From Anthostomella pinea (Eukaryota; Ascomycota; Sordariomycetes; Xylariales; Xylariaceae), in assembly GCA_963556695.1 (NCBI GenBank), contig CAUWAG010000018.1, positions 4,898,001-4,962,000 on the forward strand: a DNA stretch of 64,000 nt, written 5' to 3'. A program made the position numbers and the translations under genes. A model generated the notes under the pieces. It was not told where the DNA came from, did no database searches, and was given only the letters and a program-made list of their open reading frames with translations. Numbering within the stretch: position 1 is the first letter of the stretch; each line of letters begins with the position of its first letter. Shown in pieces: positions 55,566 through 64,000 of the stretch.

Positions 55566-57513
55566 ATGTATCGACTTGCGATTGCATTCATAGTTCTTAT
55601 AACTAGCTTGGGATGCAAAGCGGAGAGTCGTAATGATTCTGCCATGGTCTATGGATTTGACACCGTCAGTCTTGTCTTGCCCCTTTTCGTACCACATCCT
55701 CCTAGGCTTTCGGGGCTTGCTGACTAGCCATCCAGATTGAACCATCATCTAACCTCACGTGGACACCATGTTTCGACGGCTTTACATGCTCTAGGCTGGA
55801 AGTCCCTTTGGATTATTCCAACACCAGTCTTGGCACAACATCCATCGCCTTCATCAAACTGGCGGGCAAGAATGCCACTGCCGAGTCCCCAAGCGTCGTA
55901 CTCATACCCGGTAAGATCTCCATCAGGTCACTCACAATTATAACATGAAAGGTCTGACACTTCCTCAGGCGGTCCGGGTGGTTCAGGTATAGATCTGATC
56001 CTCCCATACAAGACCGTCGCAGGGCAAATCTTCGGAGACCAGTACAACATCGTCTCCTTTGACCCTCGCGGTGTGAACAACAGCGGTCCGAGCCTTGACT
56101 GCTTTTCTGGCAATGCGGAAGCAAGATTGGCCTTCAACCAACTACACAGCACAGGCGCTACCAACGTCTCATCAACCTCGCTTGAAGAACAGTACTATTC
56201 TAGCTCTATCTACGGCGAGTGGTGCAACCATGCTGTAGAGAACGGATCGCCACATGGCTATTATGTGACTACGCACGCTGTCGTCCATGATTTACTCACG
56301 TTCATCGAAGCTGAGGCCGAGTTAGCCGGCCAGTCACGGTCAGAGGCCAGCTTGTGGTGTTACGCCGTTAGTTACGGCACGGTCGTCGGCACCACTTTCG
56401 CTTCCATGTTTCCCGACCGAGTTGGCAGAATGATACTCGACGGTGTTGAGAACGCCGAGCAGTATTACAGCAACGACTGGAGGGACAACGTCGATCAGAT
56501 GGATGAGACCATGGAAGCATTCTCGAGCTCCTGCCATTCCGCAGGTCCTGACCTGTGTTCCTTTTGGGGGCCCACGCCAGCGAACATCACGGCCAGAATG
56601 GACGGCATCATTCATCAGCTTCAGAACCATCCCGTCCCGGTGAGCGGAGTCCAGAGCCAAGATCTGCCGGCCATGCTCACCTATTCAGACTTGAAGGCGC
56701 TTTTCGTCAACGCCATCTACGTCCCACTGACCTCATTCCCAGTCATGGCCGACGTCCTACACCAGCTTGAACGTGGGAACGCGTCTATCCTTGTGGGCGA
56801 GTTTGACTCGTTGAGAATCACATCCGACGAACGTCTCGTCATACAGTGCACCGACTCGTATCGAAGCAACAGGCTTACTACCATTGAAGACTTCAAGAGC
56901 TACGTCGAGTACACGGTCTCCAAGAGCAAGTACATCGGCGATATCTATCCCATCTTCGTGGAGACGATCTTGTGTAGATCATTCCGCCCGCAATTGCCTG
57001 ATAGCATGGTGGTTCAAGGTGAGGCAGCCCTCTATGTATATCCTTCTTCCTCTTTCTTCCTCTGCCTTGGACGCAAAATCTGACCAGTTTCTCTCTTTTA
57101 CAGACCCAGCAATTGGGCTAGACCGGCCTACGTCCTTCCCGATCATGTTCGCGAGTAACACTATCGACCCCATAACGCCCTTGATATCGTACGTCCTGGT
57201 CAAATCATCTCTCCATCTGGTGTGTTGCTGACTGACTTTTACCTCTTCGCAGGGCGCGCACGATGTCTTCTCGATTTCCCGGCTCGGTAGTCCTACTGCA
57301 AGAAGCCATTGGTGTAAGTTCGATCAACCCATCTCAAACAAGAGTCTAGGCTTACTCGTGGGATGTTTCTCTCGGATGCAGCATACAGTCATCGCCCAGG
57401 GCGGGTCAAACTGCTACTTTGGACAGATTCAGGCATACCTTGGAGGTGTGCTTCCACCGTCCAACACTACATGCCCGCGGCAGTACACGCCTTTCGTAGG
57501 AGGGACTGTTTAG
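55566..57513 (+). CDS. Secreted alpha/beta hydrolase with TAP-like C-terminal domain
   Basis: Six exons: 55566-55664, 55736-55910, 55969-57018, 57104-57188, 57253-57313 and 57382-57513, giving 533 residues. A signal peptide (YRLAIAFIVLITSLG) is followed by CSRLEVPLDYSN, VVLIPGGPGGSGIDLIL (oxyanion loop) and FDPRGVNNSGPS. The nucleophile motif is YAVSYGTVVGTTFASMFP with a Val in place of the first Gly. The C-terminal TAP-like part contains FASNTIDPITPLISA (catalytic Asp) and AIGHTVIAQGGSNCY (catalytic His) with paired Cys. This architecture is that of tripeptidyl aminopeptidase/prolyl iminopeptidase-like enzymes (family S33). Short introns break the end of the gene, so naive frame calls stop early at 57083. 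The likely role is extracellular peptide or ester hydrolysis. Confidence 0.92.
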
Positions 57514-58237
57514 AACTGTCGAAGCAGCGGAGGGGCTCGTTGAGTTACAGGAGGGAATCGCACCGTCGAACATCAGCATAGTTGGGTGATGCATTGGAAA
57601 AAGCACGCATTGATCATATGAACGCAACGTTTCAAGCCTATGCGATCATCGTAGTTGCTGTGTTACATGAAACCCCCTGTTTCTATATGCGGAGGGATTT
57701 GACTTTGTTATCAGCGAGCCACTTGGTCACTGTACCATGAATGAGTTTGGCCTTCATGGTCTCCAACCCGGCAGATTGAGATGATATGAATATTGTCATC
57801 ATTGCGTTGCTAGCTTGGGCACTGAGCTCTCCCCTCCGTCTTCCTCCTCATCCTCGTCCGTTCCGATTTCAATGCGTGAGGATAAGAGTGGACCTTTCTA
57901 GATGTTCGAGGACAAGACTGATCTCGGACTCCGTGTGGACTCATTTGAACTACCTAGGTTATTTGGGTTTAACACACTCTGTTTATAAGAGTCCTGCTAT
58001 TTGCACCTTGCTTTTCTCCCTTTATTTGCCTCCTTATCTGCACATCTGCCACACAGCTGGCAGCGAGGGGGTCCTTAAATCGTGAGTCGCTAACGTTAGT
58101 GCCGGGCTACCACACACACCGCTTGTCGTCAAGGTTGTCTCCAAAGACGCTGCACTACCAGCCATCACCATCTGAAATCATCATCATTCTTTTGCTGACA
58201 TAGTTGCCCCTTGGTTATTGGAAGGGGTGTCATCAAG
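57514..58237. other. Intergenic before the F-box gene
   Basis: No gene is seen. The F-box start at 58238 lies in ATCAAGATGG. Confidence 0.4.
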
Positions 58238-58316
58238 ATGGCCTTGCCCTTTGAGATCTACAGCCACATCTTCTCCTTCGTGCCGCCAGCCACGCTACGC
58301 AATTGTCGGCTTGCTA

Positions 58317-59650
58317 CACTTGTCCCACATAAGTCTCCGTACGCTAGCCCCAATTCAATCTTCTGACCAAAACAACCACGCGACACCCTCATCTTGCGAT
58401 AATTCATAATAAAATCAATTCACCATGGATATTAACGAAATGGGTACCGTTCTGAGCGGCACTCGCCAGCCGAACGGCGAATATACTTCGGAGGCGCATG
58501 CAGGCATTATCGCGGCGCGCGCGGAGGGCCGCAGTCGTAGGGATGTCGCACGCGCCTACGGCACGGAACGCGTCGAAACCATTTCTGAGATTTGCTCGTA
58601 TATTAACACTACCAAAACCACGCGCACTGCGCGAAGGAAAGGAGCTCCTAGGCTTCTTTCGCATGGGCAAGAACGCCATCTAGTTAATTTGGCGCGGAGG
58701 TTCCCTCGTCTCTCGTGGGAGGCGCTCAAAGCCAAAGCACGCGTTACCTGCAACACAGAGACCATCGTGAGGGCTCTCCGCCGCCATGGCCTCAATAAAT
58801 GGCGCGCAGTGAAGCGAATCTCTCTCACGGAGGATGACGCCATGAAATGGCTTGCTTGGGCACGAAAATACCGCACGTAGCGCGCTCAAAAGGAGTTGAT
58901 GGCCCTTTTTTCCGACGAATGCACCATCCAGAATGATCCCGATAGACCTGGCAAATGGGTCATCCGCCTCTCCAACGAACGGTACCGCAAGGATCTCGTG
59001 AACCCACAGAGCCACGGGAGAGCTCGTATTTTGATAATGGTTTGGGGTTTGATGTGGTTACGCGACAACGAAGATGGCCTAGGCAAGCTGGTCTTCTGCG
59101 AAGGAGATCCGGATTCACCACGCGGAGGAGTCTCTGCTAGACACTATCAACAGGTCCTGGAGAAAGGTATTCTTCTGTTCTATGAGGTAGGGGACCCTTT
59201 TCAGCAAGATAATGCTCCTATGCACGTCAAAGGAGGCTCGCCGGAGTGGTTAAAGGAGCACGGGATCTGGACTATCGACTGGCCTCCTCACAGCCCCAAT
59301 TTGAACCTTATTAAGCACGTTTGTGTAGCTCTAAAAAAGAATATAAGGGAAATAGAGTCTCGTTTTCAAGCCCTGAAGGACAATATCGCTCACTAGGCAT
59401 AGGCTAGAGAGATAATCCAAGCCGCGTGATCAGAGTTGGATCCTGACCTCCCGAAGAAGCTCATCAAATCTCTCCCTGATCGGATTGCCGCAGTGGTCCG
59501 GGCGCGCGGCTGGTACAACCATTACTAAACCGCTATCAAATGCATATTTTGTTATAATTTTCAGCCTCGTGATGCCTTCGCAATTGAGCAGTGAATGTGG
59601 TGGTGACGGTGTGTGGATGGGGCCGTACGGAGACTTGTGTGGGGTTAGTG
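58317..59650 (+). mobile_element. Tc1/mariner DNA transposon, 1,334 bp, RIP-like decay
   Basis: Flanked by TA (58315-58316 and 59651-59652). Terminal inverted repeats of 27 bp (58317-58343 and 59624-59650) match at 23 positions, sharing AAGTCTCCGTACG. Inside is a transposase frame without any frameshift but with four in-frame stops. Imperfect ends and several C-to-T/G-to-A type changes make it older than the pogo element at 28954. The empty site would read GCTTGCTAGCAAGC, a perfect palindrome centred on the TA. Confidence 0.93.
58425..59528 (+). pseudogene. Tc1/mariner transposase with four in-frame stops
   Basis: One frame of 367 codons from MDINEMGTVLSG to ARGWYNHY. It is stopped at 58878 (TAG), 59394 (TAG), 59400 (TAG) and 59427 (TGA). 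The N-terminal part has helix-turn-helix features (EGRSRRDVARAYG; LSWEALKAKARVTCNTETIV). The catalytic core shows FSDECTIQ (first Asp) and QQDNAPMH (second Asp). HSPNLNLIKHV follows where the family usually has SPDLNPIEH, so the third acidic residue is Lys. Each deviation (D-to-N, P-to-L, E-to-K, W-to-stop) fits transitions. The protein is dead. Confidence 0.92.
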
Positions 59651-60956
59651 TAGCAAGCAAATGTGCGACATTGTGACACCAAAGCTCTTCGTTCATACTC
59701 GCCTCGAAGCCTCCGATGACGTCTCGCGTTTCGTTAACATTGCCCAGTCAGAACATCTCCGAAGACATATACGCGACATCTGTATTGACACTAGGGTCGG
59801 CCCCGGCTTTGAGTATCAGAGGAACGAGGCCTTTAAGCCACCAGCGGCCTTTTTCCGGGCTCTGCCTTGCCTCCGCCTTTTCTCCGGGCTCCAGGAGCTG
59901 CATCTCAAGTTCACCGAGTACTGCGGGAATGAAGAGAAAGCGTACACGTCCATTAGTATCGAGGAAGACTACAACTTTCAATACCGGTACTGGGTTTTAT
60001 GGACTGTCTTCAGCTGCCTTGCAGGAGAGTGGAATGTCGCCCAGTCGCAGGATATCTATGATGACATGGACGCGGCAGTGTGTGAAAATGATGAGCTGGT
60101 CGACGGCGAAGACTTCTTCGAGGATCTTGCTAAAGACGCAGCGAGTAGCAACGAACAATCGACGGGCCCCATCGCACTGAAGGCGCTTTCGATATGCAAC
60201 CTCGCAGACTACGATGATGTCCGCTTCACGTCGTCAGATCTATTCAAGAAAGTGCTGGAATCACCTACTCTGACGGAGCTTAAAGTCTACGTTGTTTTCC
60301 AAACAGATGAGATGGATCCGTGGCACAAAATCTATCTGCCTGAGAAGTACGACTTTATGGAATCCCTCTGCAAGACGTGGCTTGCGCCTGCCGTGGCCAA
60401 GAAGCTTACGGTATTGTCTCTGTTCTGCGAGGAGCCCTGGGGCTGGAACCCGAAAATGGACTTCCGCGAGGTAAATCCCGGCCGAGGCCCGGAGTCCGGG
60501 TTTCCCAACCTGAAAGTCCTTGCGCTCGGATACTTCGTGTTTAGTCACGAGTGGCAGATTGAATGGTTTTCCTCGCTCGGCCGCCTGAACGGCCATGGAG
60601 GGCTGCGGGAACTATACTTGGATGACTGCCCTATCATGCATGCCGTTCACAGCCGCGTGCGCTTGGATGAGAGGCCCGAAACCGCTGGGTATCCCTTGAA
60701 GGAGAAAATGACAAGTGAATTTCAAGATGTCAACGTGGAGGATCGCCTCTATCCCATGCGATGGCATCACCTACTCACTCACAGGGGCGAAAGTATGTCG
60801 GGACTCACAGTCTTCATGATGGATAAAGGCCAATGGTGGAATCAGAGCCACGTCGACCCCCCGTATAAAGAATGGAGTCATCTAGAAGTATCCCGCTTCT
60901 TCGATCGGAGAAACTTTGAGACCTACGACTGCCCGGCGCCTGAGCTTGATGATACT

Positions 60957-61200
60957 GGAAAAAAATTCAGTCGCTATTTTCACGGTGTGGATAGCAGTGC
61001 TCCTGAACCTCACTGCTAGCGCCCTGTCCTTCATCCACATCGTACTCGGCACGGCAATCTTCTCCTCGCTACAGTTCGTCGGCTTTTGGGATGTTGTGAA
61101 TCGAATCCTGTGGAGGCTCGTCCTCTCTGCAGTCGTTTGCCGGGTTATACTGATCGTAGAGCTGGCCGGGCTGAGGGAGAAGCCGGAAGCAGAGAGTTAA
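60957..61200 (+). other. Hydrophobic open frame overlapping the F-box gene end
   Basis: A second frame overlapping the last codons of the F-box gene stays open to a stop at 61198. It encodes two clear membrane segments, VWIAVLLNLTASALSFIHIV and VLSAVVCRVILIVELAGL. This hydrophobic pattern resembles the C-terminal end of small fungal membrane proteins and is unlikely by chance. It lacks an ATG of its own near the start, so it may be a gene remnant or the last exon of something spliced from upstream. Confidence 0.35.
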
Positions 61201-61998
61201 GTTGCGCCTGCGTCCTGGAACCGCCGAGCCTACAACATCGACGGCAGGCCCGGTAACAAACGGAGAACATTCATCTGTTCAGACAAAGAAGATTCTTCAG
61301 ATGCAACCATAGGTTTAGGCTGGGAGCTAGGTACAGATATCCTCAATACCGAAAATTACCACTGTTGTGATGATGACTTCCCTTACCACGCCAGCGAATA
61401 CTTTGGTTATGTCTTACTTTGGTCCTTTCCCTCCAATCGGCGCAATATGACCTGGTCATATTAGTTCGCTTTCCTACATGATCAGCCGAGGTGGTTAACA
61501 AGGGCGAGGGAAACGGAAGGAATTGACACCATGTAACCTCATGGGTTCCATTGAAGTACAATACTCCCTGATGTAGGTAACACAGCAATTTCAGCTCAAT
61601 CTACTCCACCATGCACATTGGCCAATTTGATGGGAATCGAATTTAGGTTCACTTTTATACGGCTTAACTCATGGCTACGTGTGAGCAACGGGAAAGAAGT
61701 TCGATGAGAGCCTTGTCAAGAGTCGTGCGTGGAGTCTGCGAGGCCACACACATGTTTTCAAGAGGTTTAATTTTCTTCATCCGGGTCATTTCAGTACCGT
61801 GGCTGGGTTCATCAGTTCCATTGACTCGTATGCCATTAACCCTACATAAGATCTCCCTTGCGGTCTACCACCGCGTGACCAACGAGACCAATAATCTCTG
61901 AACCTTCAGGTACACCCAAGACGTCATACTGTTCCTGTATCATAACTACTTAGTCTATGTTACAGCAGTGTTTGTGGTTCAGGGGTGACGGACGGTGC
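61201..61998. other. Intergenic, 0.8 kb
   Basis: No gene is supported. It holds the 3' side of the FAH-family gene that is read from the other strand. Confidence 0.4.
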
Positions 61999-63067
61999 TT
62001 ACTGGAAGACGATCTTGTTCCTCAACTCCCCGACACCTGGAAGCACTACTTCCACCACATCTCCGTTCTTCAAGAACTGCTTCGGCTTCATAAAAGCCCC
62101 AACACCGGCCGGTGTCCCCGACATCACTGCGGTGTACGCAGGGATCGTGGTACCTGTACGCCGCCACTCAGTCAGACGTGAGACAAGAATTTCGCTAGGG
62201 ACCGGCTCTTACCCTGGCTCATGAAGCTGAGTACCTTCGCCGGGCTGAACACCATGTCCTTCTCGAAGTCCGCCTCCTGCCTGATCTCGCCATTGACCCT
62301 CAGCGTCAACTTCTTGCTCATCGAGAACTCGTCCTTGCTGACCAACGTCGGGCCAATCGGTGCAAAGTTGTCGAAGGCCTTGGCGTAGAAGAACTGGCCG
62401 CCTCCCTGGGTTGGTAGCTGGAACAGGCGGCAGGAGAGGTCGTTGCCGATTGTGTAGCCCAGGATGGCGTCTGCGGCCTCACTCTCAGTGAGGTCTTTGC
62501 AGGTACGAGAGGTGACGAAGACGAGCTCGCCCTGCGTAGTTCTGTCGTAAGCGTGAGTAGCTGGAAGTAGAGGTAGGGCTTACCTCATAGTCAGGAAAGC
62601 TGGTCGCGCAGTGGTCATTCATGAGTATGTCTTGACCAGGATTGGCCAGAGTCGCCGCTGGCTTCGTCCACAACGGAGGTGTTTTGGTCACTTGGAGCTG
62701 TGAAAAACGGTCAGAGGTGTCGTTACACTCTCGTTGTTGGTGACGGTGCTTACGCTAGCTTCCAGCGCGTGTGTCTTGTAGTTCAGACCCACGCAGTAGA
62801 TGGGCAGGTCATCACGAGGAAGGGGAGCCAAGAGCTACAGGACCGTATATATCAGCTTCTGGCATCGCGCTTTCTTCATCTTTGGGACCTCACCTTCTGC
62901 AGCGTCACTGTCTCTGGGCCGGCCTTAGATACCAGGTCGTCGAAGGACTTGAAGGCGGTGATGCTGGATCCTGCCGATGGGGGCTCCAGGATCTCCTTTC
63001 CAAGGTCAGCGATGTAGGACTTTCCATTATCCGACTCAAAGCGGATCAATCTTGTGAACTGTGCCAT
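61999..63067 (-). CDS. Fumarylacetoacetate hydrolase family protein
   Basis: Five exons on the minus strand: 63067-62894, 62834-62754, 62697-62584, 62531-62213 and 62153-61999, giving 280 residues. The FAH fold is shown by IYCVGLNYKTHALEA (YxxHxxE-type metal site start) and PPLWTKPAATLANPG. GELVFVTSRTC supplies the acidic ligand region, followed by AILGYTIGNDLSCRLFQ (Asp ligand), KAFDNFAPIGPTL and MSGTPAGVGAFMKP. Family members are Mg2+-dependent C-C bond hydrolases or decarboxylases, including those that cleave meta-ring-fission products of catechols. It is divergent from a probable VOC-type extradiol dioxygenase at 63858, which supports an aromatic catabolic job rather than tyrosine breakdown. 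Complete and intact. Confidence 0.94.
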
Positions 63068-63857
63068 GTCAAAGGTAGAGGCCGATTAGGTTAGAGTTCA
63101 GGAGTCAGAAATGCCAAAAGTGCAGGGAACCCTGCGATATGAAAGATGGTGGGAAGACGCGAAAGGCGACACGGCTAGAAATTGGTGAGTGCGTACCATC
63201 TCGGTACATCCCCTTCGCCGGAATTGCGCATCCGTGAAGTATCGCCGACCAATTGCGCGCGGTGGAATTGCCGCTTCGCCGGCGAGTCTCACTCGGAAGG
63301 ACTTCTCGGAGGAACCTCAATACGCATGACCGCTTTTGCGCCTCGGCAGCAGCTACGCAAAAGCGTCACTACTGTCTGTCATGTAATCACGGGCCAATTC
63401 ATGTGGACATGCATCAGGTAGCTGACAAGCGTAAGGGCCCTTCCGGGCCCTTCTGCTCATGTGCCGTATCGGTCCGGCCCGACCGGTGTTCACAGCTTGG
63501 TCGCTGGTAGGGAGAGGATCAACAATTGATACTGATCACGCGTGCAGGTATGTGACTTTCCAAACCGAATTTATCTCTGCCAACTAACGTAGAGGTTTCC
63601 GAGGTCATTGGCGCAGTCGTGCGCAGATGTACTAACAAGTGCAAGCGCACGGATAATTTTTACCAGGAAAGGTGACCTGGTATTGACGTGGGCCCTCCGG
63701 AGGTCCGGAACCCCCTGATCCTCCGGCCGACTCCGAGTTGCTCCGCGGAGGAACTCCCCAATTGCGCTGTGCCGCCGACCGTGGTATATTGCTGCGGGTT
63801 GGCGCGGTCCATGTCTGCTTGAATGGGCACTAGGCGCAGTTAACTGGCATCGGAACT
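63068..63857. promoter_or_regulatory. Divergent promoter between FAH and VOC dioxygenase genes
   Basis: 790 bases separate the two start codons, which point away from each other. No gene is in between. The layout suits shared induction. GC-rich inverted stretches (GGGCCCTTCCGGGCCC near 63437-63452; CCGGAGG/CCTCCGG near 63697-63726) are candidate factor sites. Confidence 0.4.
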
Positions 63858-64000
63858 ATGGCCTTCCTGTTTTTCTCTGCAATCTCAAAGCTGCCCAGAA
63901 TACTTCGCGAAGCGATCTTGCCCGACATGCTTATCCCCCCGATCTCCAACAACCCTTCGAAAGTCCAGCTCGCACGCATAGGGCACGTCTACTTTGAGCA
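63858..64000 (+). CDS. Probable VOC-family extradiol dioxygenase, 5' part only
   Basis: ATG at 63858 (or the Met at 63927) opens a frame that runs off the window after 47 codons. After a short leader it reads MLIPPISNNPSKVQLARIGH and VYFE. The VRIGHVYFEH-like strand with a metal-binding His is how fungal homologues of metapyrocatechase/2,3-dihydroxybiphenyl dioxygenase begin. Such Fe(II) enzymes open catechols at the meta position, giving products that FAH-like hydrolases can cleave. The divergent neighbour is such a hydrolase. With only the N-terminus visible the call rests on one motif and context. Confidence 0.55.
   Translation, partial: MAFLFFSAISKLPRILREAILPDMLIPPISNNPSKVQLARIGHVYFE

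Larger units (their letters stand above)
58238..61019 (+). pseudogene. F-box protein gene split by a Tc1/mariner element
   Basis: The first part, MALPFEIYSHIFSFVPPATL and on to NCRLA, is a classic F-box start (LPxEI..IF..). It is cut at 58315 by the element ending at 59650. Taking out the element and one TA gives an exact in-frame continuation, SKQMCDIVTPKLFVHTRLEA, then 450 further codons to the stop at 61017-61019. The long second part has leucine-rich-repeat-like spacing (ALSICNLADYDDVRF; LTELKVYVVF; LKVLALGYFVF; LRELYLDDC). F-box proteins recruit substrates to SCF ubiquitin ligases through Skp1. Here the F-box and the substrate domain are now separated. The 59661 ATG could start an F-box-less product of 452 residues if a promoter exists. 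Confidence 0.9.

Noticed and set aside
1..64000. CRISPR arrays or bacterial operons
   Set aside because: No spaced direct repeats of that kind, and gene structure is clearly eukaryotic.

Overview
This window reads as nuclear DNA of a filamentous ascomycete (Pezizomycotina). Genes carry several short introns of about 45-150 bp with GTRAGT-like donors and YAG acceptors. The families are typically fungal: Zn(II)2Cys6 factor, CYP53 P450, AA9 LPMO, NmrA-like oxidoreductase, fungal VMA2, DPH1 and SDA1. Transposon copies carry G-to-A/C-to-T nonsense changes of the kind repeat-induced point mutation (RIP) leaves. The species cannot be named from the sequence alone.

Layout. 1-8 kb: secreted intradiol dioxygenase-like protein, a small Cys-rich protein, DPH1, and a membrane-anchored protein with an ADP-ribosyltransferase-like signature. 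8-17.5 kb: RNase H-like gene with a frame break, an MFS transporter, a hypothetical gene, then an NmrA-like and an SDR gene that share a duplicated upstream region. 17.6-22 kb: a secreted type-B carboxylesterase and a secreted aldose 1-epimerase whose GPI-anchor tail lies behind an in-frame stop. 24-27 kb: VMA2 and a small gene with a one-base break. 28.8-32.6 kb: a GMC oxidoreductase pseudogene split by a 1,953-bp pogo/Fot1-type transposon. 33.3-35.7 kb: SDA1. 36-39.6 kb: a decayed acyltransferase, a small conserved gene, and a secreted-protein gene carrying a 561-bp SINE-like insertion in its first intron. 40-49 kb: a double-domain PLP decarboxylase, a GNAT acetyltransferase, a CYP53 benzoate 4-hydroxylase and a small membrane protein. 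50-57.5 kb: an AA9 LPMO with an 8-nt microexon, a Zn2Cys6 regulator and a secreted alpha/beta hydrolase of the TAP type. 58-61 kb: an F-box gene split by a Tc1/mariner element. 62-64 kb: an FAH-family hydrolase divergent from the start of a probable extradiol (VOC) dioxygenase cut by the window edge.

Housekeeping genes (DPH1, VMA2, SDA1) sit as islands among accessory genes. Three insertions (pogo, Tc1/mariner, SINE-like) each interrupt a gene with a clean target duplication. For the two DNA transposons, removing the element and one TA restores the host reading frame. Several genes concern extracellular polymers or aromatics: intradiol dioxygenase, LPMO, esterase, CYP53, FAH and extradiol dioxygenase. 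The FAH/VOC pair is a plausible aromatic ring meta-cleavage module.
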